In this document: positions 26,005 to 40,111 of the stretch, in pieces
Position numbering within the stretch: position 1 is the stretch's first letter
Layout of the letters: each line of letters starts with the position of its first letter
Origin: Piscinibacter defluvii
GTDB taxonomy: Bacteria > Pseudomonadota > Gammaproteobacteria > Burkholderiales > Burkholderiaceae_C
Length of the DNA stretch: 64,000 nucleotides
Reading direction: 5' to 3'
NCBI RefSeq assembly: GCF_004011805.1
Contig: NZ_RCHJ01000004.1
Coordinates: 186,001 to 250,000, forward strand
Notes under the pieces: model-generated
Seen by the model: the letters and a program-made list of their open reading frames with translations, nothing else
Told to the model about the DNA's origin: nothing
The model's database searches: none
Program-made: the position numbers and the translations under genes

Positions 26005-28812
26005 ATGACGGTCGCCCAACTGTTCCTGTCCGGGGTCAGTGCCGAGTTCGGCAACCTCCGCGAGCCCTTGCGGCGCGACCTGTCCCGCGCCGACGTGTCG
26101 GTGGCGGTGCAGGAAGACTTCGCTGCCGGGGGCGCCACCACGCTGGAAAAGCTCGACGACTACCTGAGCATCTGCGACGGGGTGGTCCATCTCGTCGGTG
26201 ACATGACCGGCGCCTTCGCCCAGCCGCCCTCGGTGGCTGCGATCCGGAAGCGGTACCCGGACCTGGGCGATCGTTTCCCGGCGCTCGCTCCCTTTCTCGC
26301 CGACCACGGGCCCGGCTTGCCCTACACCCAGTGGGAGGCCTGGCTGGCCCTGTACCACGGGCGGCGCGTGATCGTGTGTGCGCCGGCGGCCGATGCTCCA
26401 CGCGACCCGCGCTACGCGCCCGACGACACGCAGCGCCGCCTGCAGCGGGATCACCTGGCGCGGCTGGCCGCGATCGAGCGTCATGTCGAGATCCGCTTCG
26501 CCGACGCCGCCCGCCTGGCCATCGAGGTGCTGCGGTCGCCGCTGGGCGACCTGGTGCGCCATGGCGGCGCGACGCGGGGCAACCTGCCGCTGCGCCCGAA
26601 CCTGTACTTCAGCGGTCGGGATGCCCTGATGCGCGCGCTCGCGGCCACGCTCGGCCCGCCGCCGCCGGCCGGCAGGGCGGCCGCGGTGTGCGTGCTCAGC
26701 GGCCTGGGCGGGGTCGGCAAGTCACGTCTGGCGCTGGAGTTCGCCTGGGCGCAGGCGCGCGAGCACTCGGCGCTGCTGTTCGCCGCCGCCGCCGATGCCG
26801 ATGCGCTCGATCGCTCGCTGGCCGCGCTGGCCTCGCCCGGCGTGCTGGACCTGCCCGAGCACCAGTCGCGCGAGCAGGACGAGCGCATCGGCGCCGTGCT
26901 GCGCTGGCTGGCTACCCACCCGGGCTGGCTGCTGATCGCCGACAACGTCGACAGCGAGGAGGCCGCCGCCGCGGTGGAGTCGCGCCTCGCGCCGCTGAGC
27001 GGCGGCCAGGTGCTGGTCACCAGCCGGCTCGGGCCTGAGCGCTGGGGGGGTTCCGCAGCGCTGCTGCGCGTCGACGAACTGGATCCGGCCGACGCCGCCG
27101 CCTTCCTGCTCGAGCGCACCGCGGGGCGGCGGCGCCCGCGCGACGACGACGACGACATCGCCCTGCAGCTCGCCGGCGAACTCGGCGGACTGCCGCTCGC
27201 GCTGGAGCAGGCCGGGGCGCATGTCGGCCTGCTGCGCCTGACGCTGCACGACTACCTGCAGCAATGGAACCACAGCCGCGACAGGCTGCTCGGCTGGTTC
27301 GACGGCCGCGTGATGGGTTATCCGCGCAGCGTGGCCGCCACCTGGCAGACCTCGGTGGCCCGGCTCTCGGCACCCGCCCTGCGGCTGCTGCAGCGCTTGA
27401 GCTGGCTCGCGCCGGCTGCGGTGCCGGAGTCGCTGCTGGCGGTGCGCGGGATCGAGCCGGATCCCGTGGCCGACGCGGGCCTGGCCGCGCTCGCCGAGCT
27501 GGCCGCGCTGTCGCTCGTGCGCCGGGACGACCTGCAGCCGCGCTTCGGCGTGCATCGCCTGGTCCAGGAGGTGACGCGCTCCGGGCTGGCCGAGCCCTTG
27601 CGTATCGAGCTGCTGGCCGAATCGCTGCTCTGGATCGATGCCGCCTTCCAGGGCGATCCGTGGGACGTGCGCAGCTGGCCGGTGCTCGACCCGCTCCTGC
27701 CCCATGCCGAGGCGGTGGCCGGCGCGGCGGACCGGGAGGGCCTCGGCCCGGCGGCCGCACCGCTGATCGACCAGGCGGGTAGGCTGGTGCACGCCAAGGC
27801 GCTGCATGAGCGCGCCGAACCGCTGCTGCGCCGGGCCCTGACCCTCGACGAGGACTACCGCGGCGCGGACGACCCGGAAGTCGCGACGCGGCTCAACAAT
27901 CTGGCCGAGCTGCTGAAGGACACCAACCGGCCGGCCGAGGCCGAACCGCTGCTGCGGCGTGCCCTGGCCATCGGCGAGGCCCGCCTCGGTGCCGGCCATC
28001 CGAAGGTCGCCACCCTGCTCAGCAACCTCGCCGGGCTGCTGCTGGCGGCGAACCGGCTGGCCGAGGCCGAGCCGCTGCTGCGCCGCGCGCTGTCCGTCAG
28101 CGAGGCGGCGCTCGGGGCGCAGCATGCGGACGTGGCGATCCGGCTCACCAACCTGGCCCAGCTGCTGAAGCGGCGGAGCCGCCTGGCCGACGCCGAACCG
28201 CTGATGCGCCGGGCATTGGCCATCGGCGAGGCGCAGGCCGGACCGGACCACCCGGTGGTCGCCACGCGCCTGAGCAACCTCGCGCAGCTGCTGCAGGTCT
28301 CGCAGCGCCCGAACGAGGCCGAACCCTTGATGCGGCGGGCGCTGGCCATCGACGAAGCGAGCTTCGGCGCCCAGCACCCGACGGTGGCCATCGACCTCAG
28401 CAACCTGGGCGCGCTGCTGCTGGCGGCCGATCGTCCCGCCGAGGCGGAGCCCCTGATGCGCCGGGCGCTGGCCATCGACGAGGCGTGTTTCGGGACCGGG
28501 CATCCGAGCGTCGGCCGGGACCTCGGCAACCTGGGCGAGCTGCTGCGCCTGACGGCCCGTGCGGGCGAAGCCGAGCCGCTGGCCCGGCGCGCCTTGCAGA
28601 TTGCCGAGTCCAGCCACGGGCCGGACCACCCTGAGGTCGCCACGAGCCTGAACAACCTCGCGCTTCTTCTGCTGGACACGGGCCGCGCCGCCGAGGCGGT
28701 GCCGTTGCTGCAGCGTGCCCATCGAGTGGCACTCGCGGCGCTCGGGCCGGACCACCCCGACACCCGTGCGATCGGCGCGCACCTGGCCGGGCTGCGGCCC
28801 GGGGAAGCCTGA
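26005..28812 (+). CDS. STAND NTPase: DUF4062-like domain, NB-ARC, eight TPRs
   Basis: A 935-residue multi-domain cytoplasmic protein. Residues 1-185 resemble DUF4062/TIR-like modules (AQLFLSGVSAEFGNLREPL, then LEKLDDYLSICDGVVHLVGD). Residues 200-400 form an NB-ARC-type NTPase, with Walker A GLGGVGKS at 233-240, Walker B WLLIADNVD at 308-316, VLVTSR at 336-341 and the plant-NLR-like GLPLALEQ near 393. Residues 604-932 are eight 42-residue kinesin-light-chain-type TPRs. STAND proteins oligomerise after their repeats sense a ligand, and several bacterial ones are antiphage or regulatory. It stands alone between DUF4148 and glpK. The ATG at 26005 directly precedes the first strand; the frame stays open for 58 codons upstream. 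Confidence 0.85.
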   Translation: MTVAQLFLSGVSAEFGNLREPLRRDLSRADVSVAVQEDFAAGGATTLEKLDDYLSICDGVVHLVGDMTGAFAQPPSVAAIRKRYPDLGDRFPALAPFLADHGPGLPYTQWEAWLALYHGRRVIVCAPAADAPRDPRYAPDDTQRRLQRDHLARLAAIERHVEIRFADAARLAIEVLRSPLGDLVRHGGATRGNLPLRPNLYFSGRDALMRALAATLGPPPPAGRAAAVCVLSGLGGVGKSRLALEFAWAQAREHSALLFAAAADADALDRSLAALASPGVLDLPEHQSREQDERIGAVLRWLATHPGWLLIADNVDSEEAAAAVESRLAPLSGGQVLVTSRLGPERWGGSAALLRVDELDPADAAAFLLERTAGRRRPRDDDDDIALQLAGELGGLPLALEQAGAHVGLLRLTLHDYLQQWNHSRDRLLGWFDGRVMGYPRSVAATWQTSVARLSAPALRLLQRLSWLAPAAVPESLLAVRGIEPDPVADAGLAALAELAALSLVRRDDLQPRFGVHRLVQEVTRSGLAEPLRIELLAESLLWIDAAFQGDPWDVRSWPVLDPLLPHAEAVAGAADREGLGPAAAPLIDQAGRLVHAKALHERAEPLLRRALTLDEDYRGADDPEVATRLNNLAELLKDTNRPAEAEPLLRRALAIGEARLGAGHPKVATLLSNLAGLLLAANRLAEAEPLLRRALSVSEAALGAQHADVAIRLTNLAQLLKRRSRLADAEPLMRRALAIGEAQAGPDHPVVATRLSNLAQLLQVSQRPNEAEPLMRRALAIDEASFGAQHPTVAIDLSNLGALLLAADRPAEAEPLMRRALAIDEACFGTGHPSVGRDLGNLGELLRLTARAGEAEPLARRALQIAESSHGPDHPEVATSLNNLALLLLDTGRAAEAVPLLQRAHRVALAALGPDHPDTRAIGAHLAGLRPGEA
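27814..28810 (+). repeat. eight tandem 126-base units encoding TPRs
   Basis: Each unit encodes about 42 residues of the form AEPLLRRAL-x-I-x-EA-x-x-G-x-x-HP-x-V-A-x-x-L-x-NL-x-x-LL. The middle six units are the most alike. Units 4-6 share AEPLMRRALAI, which suggests recent expansion within the gene. The last unit diverges (AVPLLQRAHRVAL) and caps the array. Confidence 0.85.
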
Positions 28813-28831
28813 CGGCGGACGGGTCAGCCGC

Positions 28832-28844
<13 letters not shown>
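28811..28844. terminator. possible bidirectional terminator hairpin
   Basis: GACGGCGG (28811-28818) pairs with CCGCCGTC (28837-28844) across an 18-base loop, covering the convergent stops of the STAND gene and glpK. There is no T-tract on either strand, so it may act with Rho or only as a 3'-end stabiliser. Confidence 0.4.
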
Positions 28845-30324
<1,480 letters not shown>

Positions 30325-30328
<4 letters not shown>

Positions 30329-31101
30329 GGTTCGGTCACATGCAATTGCACGCCGGCCTCGGCCAGCAGCGCGGGAAACGGCGGCGGCGGTTGCACGTCG
30401 GTGAACAGCGCGTCGATCTGGTCCAGCCGCGCCAGCTGCACCATCGCCGGCCGGTTGAACTTGCTGTGGTCGGCGGCCAGCCAGACCTCGCGCGAATGCT
30501 CGATGATGGCCTTGGCCACCTTCACCTCGCGGTAGTCGAAGTCGCGCAGCGTGCCGTCGGACTCGATGGCCGAGATGCCGATCAGGCCGATGTCGACCTT
30601 GAACTGGGTGATGAAGTCCACCGTCGCCTCGCCGACGATGCCGCGGTCGCGCGAGCGCACCACGCCGCCGGCGACGATCACCTCGCAGTCGGGGTTGTCG
30701 GAGAGTATCGCCGCCACGTTCAGGTTGTTGGTGATCACGCGCAGGCCCTTGTGGCGCAGCAGCTCGCGCGCCACCGCCTCGGTGGTGGTGCCGATGTTCA
30801 GGATCAGCGAGCAGCCCTCGGGCACCGCCTTGGCCACCGCACGCGCGATGCGCTGCTTGGCGCTGGCGTTGAGCTGCTGGCGCTGCCGGTAGGCGATGTT
30901 CTCGGTGGTGGAGGCCGGCACGCGCACGCCGCCGTGGAAGCGCGCCAGCAGGCCCTCGTCGGCGAGCAGCTTGACGTCGCGCCGCACCGTCTGCAGCGTG
31001 ACGCCGAACTGCTCGGCGAGCGACTCCACCGTCATCGAGCCCTGGGTGCGCACCGCCTCCAGCAGCTCGGCCTGGCGCGGATTGGGAACGAGAGCAGGCA
31101 T
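30325..31101 (-). CDS. glpR: DeoR-family glycerol regulator GlpR
   Basis: A 258-residue DeoR-family repressor. The N-terminal winged helix is [20 protein letters not shown], then [24 protein letters not shown] in part. The C-terminal sugar-phosphate-binding (DeoRC) domain contains [15 protein letters not shown] and [21 protein letters not shown]. The expected effector is glycerol 3-phosphate. It is translationally coupled to glpK and faces the glpV operon across a 162-base AT-richer region likely to hold its operators. Autoregulation is inferred from that placement. Confidence 0.94.
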
Positions 31102-31149
31102 GGCGCGAGGCTGTCATGGGCTTCCGCAGACGCCAATAGGGTTTTCCTT

Positions 31150-31195
31150 TTATGTTCGCTTTCGTTCGGGTTTGCTCGAATGACATTCGTTTTGG
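31150..31195. promoter_or_regulatory. putative GlpR operator and promoter region
   Basis: This is a sharply AT-richer stretch of the divergent glpR-glpV region. It holds repeated TTCG elements (GTTCGCTTTCGTTCGG) and a small inverted repeat, CGAAT-GAC-ATTCG at 31177-31189. GlpR sites in other proteobacteria are built from TTCG/CGAA half-sites, so this is the best candidate operator. The exact boundaries and promoter hexamers are uncertain. Confidence 0.5.
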
Positions 31196-31263
31196 CGCGA
31201 ACCATCATCCGCGCCACGGTCCGAACCCCAGGGCCGGAGAACCCTTCGAACGAGGAGACCACC

Positions 31264-33012
<1,749 letters not shown>

Positions 33013-33038
33013 GGGCCTGAGCCGCCCTGGCCTGCCCT

Positions 33039-33065
33039 GCCGCGGCGGCACAACGCCGCCGCGGC
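33039..33065 (+). other. intercistronic hairpin after glpV
   Basis: GCCGCGGCGGC (33039-33049) and GCCGCCGCGGC (33055-33065) form a perfect 11-base-pair GC stem with loop ACAAC, followed by a pyrimidine-rich run without a T-tract. Placed between the binding-protein gene and the first ATPase gene, it probably stabilises the glpV message or partly terminates transcription, as in malE-malF. Confidence 0.75.
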
Positions 33066-33094
33066 CCCTCCTTCCGACCGACGCCCGACGGACC

Positions 33095-34156
33095 GTGACC
33101 CTCGAACTCCAGGACGTCTGCCTGCGCGTCGGCGGGCAGACCCACATCCACCCCACCACGCTCGCCCTCGAGGCGGGCGGATTCAACACGCTGCTGGGCG
33201 AGACGCTGGCCGGCAAGACCACGCTGCTGCGCCTGATGGCCGGCCTGGTGAAGCCCAGCGAAGGCCGGCTGCGCGTCGACGGGCGCGACGTCACCGGCGT
33301 GCCGGTGCAGCAGCGCGGCGTGTCGATGGTCTACCAGCAGTTCATCAACTACCCGAACCTGAGCGTGTTCGAGAACATCGCCTCGCCGCTGCGCGTGACG
33401 CACACCCCGGCCGCGCAGGTGAAGGAGCGGGTCGGCCGCATCGCCGAGCTGCTGCGCCTCGCGCCGCTGCTGGACCGCAAGCCGGCCGAGCTGTCCGGCG
33501 GCCAGCAGCAGCGCACCGCGCTGGCCCGCGCGCTGGTCAAGGATGCCACGCTGGTGCTGCTCGACGAACCGCTCGCCAACCTCGACTACAAGCTGCGCGA
33601 GTCGCTGCGCGACGAACTGCCGCGCCTGTTCGCCGACCGCGGCTGCACCGTGGTCTACGCCACCACCGAGCCGGCCGAGGCGCTGCTGCTGGGCGGCCAC
33701 GTGGCCACGCTGCACCAGGGCCGCGTCACCCAGTTCGGCCGCTGCACCGAGGTCTACCGCGTGCCGGCGGACCTGACCAGCGCCAAGGTGTTCTCCGATC
33801 CGCCGATCAACGTCGCCGCCGCGCACCTGCGCGACGGCCAGGTGGTGCTCGACGAGCAGGTGCGCTGGCCCGCGCCCGCGGCCTTGCGCGGCCACGCCGG
33901 CGCGGCGCTGAGCGTGGCCTTGCGGCCGCACCATGTGCGCCCCGGCGCGGCGGCCGGCGTCACGGTGCAGGGCAAGGTGCTGATCTGCGAGATCAGCGGC
34001 TCGGAGAGCGTCACCCACTTCCAGCTTGCCGGCACGACCTGGGTCTCGCAGGCGCACGGCGTGCAACTCCACCCGGTGGGCGAGCAAGCGCGCTTCGCGC
34101 TCGACATCGACCACTGCCTGTACTTCGACGAAGCCGGCCGGCGCATCGCCGCCTGA
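33095..34156 (+). CDS. glpS: glycerol ABC transporter ATPase GlpS
   Basis: A 353-residue ATPase with a C-terminal MalK-like regulatory (TOBE) domain. Walker A is the unusual GETLAGKTT near residues 35-43, the signature LSGGQQQR is intact, and Walker B is LVLLDEPLANLD. The switch-loop histidine is missing: VVYATTEPAEA has Thr where VTHDQ-type proteins have His. It starts at a GTG just before the first strand. A 90-base gap holding a REP-like element separates it from glpT. It forms a heterodimer with GlpT. Confidence 0.93.
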   Translation: MTLELQDVCLRVGGQTHIHPTTLALEAGGFNTLLGETLAGKTTLLRLMAGLVKPSEGRLRVDGRDVTGVPVQQRGVSMVYQQFINYPNLSVFENIASPLRVTHTPAAQVKERVGRIAELLRLAPLLDRKPAELSGGQQQRTALARALVKDATLVLLDEPLANLDYKLRESLRDELPRLFADRGCTVVYATTEPAEALLLGGHVATLHQGRVTQFGRCTEVYRVPADLTSAKVFSDPPINVAAAHLRDGQVVLDEQVRWPAPAALRGHAGAALSVALRPHHVRPGAAAGVTVQGKVLICEISGSESVTHFQLAGTTWVSQAHGVQLHPVGEQARFALDIDHCLYFDEAGRRIAA

Positions 34157-34170
34157 ACACCGTGAAACAG

Positions 34171-34243
34171 CCCCCACGCTCACTTCGTTCGCTGCCCCCC
34201 GCGGGGGCGCGTCAGCGCCTTCGGGCGGCCGGGCGGCGCTGAC
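34171..34243. repeat. REP-like palindromic intergenic element, copy 1
   Basis: A 73-base element that starts CCCCCACGCTC and ends GCTGAC. Two hairpins are visible: CCCCCGCGGGGG in the middle, and GTCAGCGCC (34211-34219) pairing with GGCGCTGAC (34235-34243). A second copy of the same length lies at 63424-63496. It fills the glpS-glpT gap inside an operon. Similar elements are, from memory, frequent in Comamonadaceae and relatives. Confidence 0.85.
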
Positions 34244-34246
34244 AAG

Positions 34247-36983
<2,737 letters not shown>

Positions 36984-36995
36984 GCGGGGTCGCGT

Positions 36996-37295
36996 ATGCA
37001 ACCGAACGTCGAAGCCGGCCTCGGGTGGATGGCCTGGACCTGGCAGACCGGGCTGTTCTGGGGCGTCATCGTGCTGCTGCTGGTGCTGATGGGCCTGTGG
37101 GAGTGGCGCGTGCCGGGCGGCGGCCCGCGCCGCGGCATGCTCGGCCTGACCACCACACGCGGCGACCGGCTGTTCATCTCGCTGCTGTCGGCCGGCTACA
37201 TCCACCTGCTGTGGCTGGCCTTCTTCGGCGCGCCGCTGTGGGGCGCGAGCGCGCTGGCGCTGGCGCTGGCGTTCGTGCTGTTCCGCTATGCCTGA
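36996..37295 (+). CDS. DUF2160 small membrane protein
   Basis: A 99-residue protein with three predicted helices (residues 17-36, 63-78 and 82-97) and a conserved MAWTWQTGLFWG start and TTTRGDRLFISLL loop. DUF2160 genes recur in glycerol ABC operons, where the protein is probably an accessory of the transporter. Its role is unknown. It lies between glpQ and glpD and overlaps glpD by eight bases. Confidence 0.9.
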   Translation: MQPNVEAGLGWMAWTWQTGLFWGVIVLLLVLMGLWEWRVPGGGPRRGMLGLTTTRGDRLFISLLSAGYIHLLWLAFFGAPLWGASALALALAFVLFRYA

Positions 37296-38838
37296 GACCG
37301 CCGGGGCGCTCGACTGCGACGTGCTGGTCGTCGGCGGCGGCATCAACGGCGCCGGCATCGCACGCGACCTGGCCGGCCGCGGCCTGCGCGTGGTGCTCGT
37401 CGAGAAGGACGACCTCGCTTCGCACACCTCCTCGTCGTCGACCAAGCTGATCCACGGCGGGCTGCGCTACCTCGAGTACTACGAATTCTCGCTGGTGCGC
37501 AAGGCGCTGGCCGAACGCGAGGTGCTGCTCAAGAGCGCGCCGCACATCATGTGGCCGCTGCGCTTCGTGATGCCGCACGATCCCGGCATGCGGCCGGTGT
37601 GGATGATCCGCGCCGGGCTGTTCCTGTACGACCACCTGGCGCGCCGCGAGGTGCTGCCCGGCTCGGCCACGGTGAACCTGCACCGACACCCGGCCGGTGC
37701 GCCGCTGAAGAAGGTGTTCACCAAGGGCTTCGTCTATTCCGACGGCTGGGTCGACGACGCGCGCCTGGTGCTGCTCAACGCGCTCGACGCGCGCGCGCGC
37801 GGCGCCACGGTGCTGACCCGCACCGCCTGCGTCGACGCCCAGCGCGGCCCGGCGCAGTGGCGCTGCACGCTGCGCGGCACCGACGGCGGCGAGCAGGCGC
37901 TGACGGCGCGTGCGCTGGTCAACGCCGCCGGCCCGTGGGCGGCGCAGTTCCTGGCCGAGCATGCGCATGCAGCGCAGCCGAAGACGCTGCGCCTGGTCAA
38001 GGGCAGCCACATCGTCGTGCCGCGCATGTTCGAGCACGACCATGCCTACATCTTCCAGAACCCCGACAAGCGCATCATCTTCGCCATCCCCTACGAGAGC
38101 GACTTCACGCTGATCGGCACCACCGACGTCGAGCACCGCGGCGCGATCGGCGCGGCGCGCATCGACGCCGACGAGATCGCCTACCTGTGCGCGCAGGCGA
38201 GCCGCTACTTCGAGCGCGCCGTGGCGCCGTCCGACGTGGCCTGGAGCTACTCCGGGGTGCGCCCGCTGCTCGACGACGAGTCCGGCGACCCGTCCGCGGT
38301 GACACGCGACTACTCGCTCGAGCTCGACACCGCGATGGCGCCCTTGCTCAACGTTTGGGGCGGCAAGATCACCACCTTCCGCAAGCTCGCGGAGGAGGCG
38401 GCCGACCTGCTCGCCGCGCCGCTGCGGCCGCCACGCGGCGCCTGGACCGAGGGCGCCTTCCTGCCCGGCGGCGACCTGAGCGCCGTGATCGGGCGTGCCC
38501 AGCGCCCCGACACCGACTTCAGCCGCTTCGTGCAGGCGGTCTCGCTGGCCCACCCGGCGCTGGCACCGGCGCTGGTGCGCCGGCTCTGCCGCGCCTACGG
38601 CGCGCGCGTCGACGAGTTGCTGCGCGCGCCGCTGGGCGCCGAGATCGCGCCCGGGCTGCACGAGGGCGAGCTGCAGTTCCTGCACCGCACCGAATGGGCC
38701 CGCTGCGCCGACGACGTGCTGTGGCGGCGCAGCAAGCTGGGCCTGCACTACGACGCAGCTCAGCGCGCCGCGGTGCAGGACTGGTGCCGCGCCCATTGGC
38801 GCGAGGACGTGGCGAGCCGGCTCGAAACCACGGCCTGA
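37288..38838 (+). CDS. glpD: aerobic glycerol-3-phosphate dehydrogenase
   Basis: A 516-residue FAD enzyme that oxidises glycerol 3-phosphate to dihydroxyacetone phosphate and passes electrons to quinone at the inner membrane. The FAD-binding motif is VLVVGGGINGAGIARDLAGR near residues 13-32. Family blocks SSSSTKLIHGGLRYLEYYEF and LIGTTDVEHRGAIG, plus a C-terminal GlpO-like helical domain, are all present. The length matches E. coli GlpD. It starts inside the DUF2160 gene and ends the glycerol operon. Confidence 0.97.
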   Translation: MPETAGALDCDVLVVGGGINGAGIARDLAGRGLRVVLVEKDDLASHTSSSSTKLIHGGLRYLEYYEFSLVRKALAEREVLLKSAPHIMWPLRFVMPHDPGMRPVWMIRAGLFLYDHLARREVLPGSATVNLHRHPAGAPLKKVFTKGFVYSDGWVDDARLVLLNALDARARGATVLTRTACVDAQRGPAQWRCTLRGTDGGEQALTARALVNAAGPWAAQFLAEHAHAAQPKTLRLVKGSHIVVPRMFEHDHAYIFQNPDKRIIFAIPYESDFTLIGTTDVEHRGAIGAARIDADEIAYLCAQASRYFERAVAPSDVAWSYSGVRPLLDDESGDPSAVTRDYSLELDTAMAPLLNVWGGKITTFRKLAEEAADLLAAPLRPPRGAWTEGAFLPGGDLSAVIGRAQRPDTDFSRFVQAVSLAHPALAPALVRRLCRAYGARVDELLRAPLGAEIAPGLHEGELQFLHRTEWARCADDVLWRRSKLGLHYDAAQRAAVQDWCRAHWREDVASRLETTA

Positions 38839-38891
38839 CCTCGGCCGGGACGCTCCCGGCGCCGGCCGCGTCCCGGCGGCACGGCATGGCC

Positions 38892-38965
38892 GGTTCCATT
38901 GCAGCTGCAAACAAGCGCTGCCCCGCCGCAAGCGCGCGGCAACCCAGCGCCGGTGCAATGGCTCC
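38892..38965. repeat. inverted repeat downstream of glpD
   Basis: GGTTCCATTGCA (38892-38903) matches the reverse complement of TGCAATGGCTCC (38954-38965) at 10 of 12 positions. Within the left arm lies a perfect palindrome, TTGCAG-CTGCAA (38899-38910). It may be a 3'-end structure of the glpD message or a binding site upstream of the next hydrolase gene. Confidence 0.35.
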
Positions 38966-39008
38966 GCGGGGCGCAAGCCTCGTCCAGCAAGCTCATGGAG
39001 CCATTCGC

Positions 39009-39944
39009 ATGACGCACCGAACGTCCCTTCCCGGCCCTGGCGGCGCCATGAAGGTGGACCCTGCGCCGAACGACCATGCCCGGTCGCTGCGGCTGCGCGA
39101 CGGCCGCCAGCTCGCCTACCGGATCTACGGCGTATCGCAGGGCCGGCCGATCTATTTCTTCCACGGCTTCCCGGGCACCCGGCTGCAGGCCGCGCTGGTG
39201 CAGGCGCAGGCAGCGGCGCTCGGCATCGCGCTGGTGGGTTTCGACCGCGCCGGCTTCGGCGACTCCACGCCGGCGCGGCAAGGCACGCTCGACAGCGTCG
39301 TCGGCGACGTGGCGGACCTGGCAGACCATCTCGGCCACCGCCGCTTCGGCCTGGTCGGCGTGTCCTGCGGCGGCGCGCACGCACTCGCCTGCGCGCGACG
39401 CCTGCCGGAGCGGGTGTCGGCCGTCGGCCTGCTCGCCGGGGCCGGCCCGATGCACCGGCCCGAGGCGCGCGCCGGCCAGCTGCCGCTGTTGCGCGTGATG
39501 TTCGCGCTCGCGCGCCTGCATCCCTGGTTCGTGAGCCCGCTGCTGGCGCTCGACCGACTGATGTTCCGCGCGAACGTCGAGCGCGCCGTCGACGCCCTGT
39601 CGTCGATGCTCACCGCTCCCGACCGCGAGCTGCTGTCCCGCGATGCCGCGGTGCGCTCGATCTTCGGTGCCAGCCTCGCCGCGGCCTACCGGCAGGGCAT
39701 CGGCGGTGCGATGTACGAGGCCCGGCGCATCGCCCTGTTCAGCGAGCGCGAGCTGCACGGCATCGACGCCCCCGTGCATGTGTTCCAGGGCGGCCATGAC
39801 CGCCACGTGACACCGGCCATGGGCCGCTTCATCGCGCAGGCGCTGCCCCGCGGTCGGTTGCACTGGTGTGCGGACGAGGGGCACCTGTCGATCGTCGTCA
39901 ACCGCTTCGACGCGTGCGCGCGGCTCGTCCTGCAGGCGTCCTGA
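39009..39944 (+). CDS. alpha/beta hydrolase
   Basis: A 311-residue alpha/beta-hydrolase. The oxyanion loop is FFHGFPGTR near residues 49-57 and the nucleophile elbow GVSCGGAHA near 118. Asp is in FQGGHDRHVTP and His in DEGHLSIV. The Ser-Cys-Gly-Gly elbow is a slight variant of GxSxG. There is no signal peptide. The ATG at 39009 is used; ATG 39048 would remove 13 residues that include no fold element. The substrate is unknown. It is separated from glpD by 170 bases and probably has its own promoter. Confidence 0.85.
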   Translation: MTHRTSLPGPGGAMKVDPAPNDHARSLRLRDGRQLAYRIYGVSQGRPIYFFHGFPGTRLQAALVQAQAAALGIALVGFDRAGFGDSTPARQGTLDSVVGDVADLADHLGHRRFGLVGVSCGGAHALACARRLPERVSAVGLLAGAGPMHRPEARAGQLPLLRVMFALARLHPWFVSPLLALDRLMFRANVERAVDALSSMLTAPDRELLSRDAAVRSIFGASLAAAYRQGIGGAMYEARRIALFSERELHGIDAPVHVFQGGHDRHVTPAMGRFIAQALPRGRLHWCADEGHLSIVVNRFDACARLVLQAS

Positions 39945-39952
39945 GCGGCGCT

Positions 39953-39995
39953 TTCAGCTGTCATCGAGCGCCGCGGCGGCGCAACCGTGCCGCAA
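39953..39995 (+). promoter_or_regulatory. shared upstream element, copy A
   Basis: TTCAGCTGTCATC (39953-39965), then 21 bases, then GTGCCGCAA (39987-39995). The same two blocks with 20-base spacing occur upstream of the RND operon at 41318-41359. This copy precedes the small exported-protein genes. It may be a response-regulator site plus promoter; the regulator is unknown. Confidence 0.5.
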
Positions 39996-40111
39996 TCACC
40001 GCCGCGCCCAATGCCCTCGCGGCGCGCCGCCGACTCGACCTCGTACACATCCTCCACACGCGGTTCGAGGCGGCACGAGCCCTCCCTCCGGCAGACCCAG
40101 GACTTCATCCG

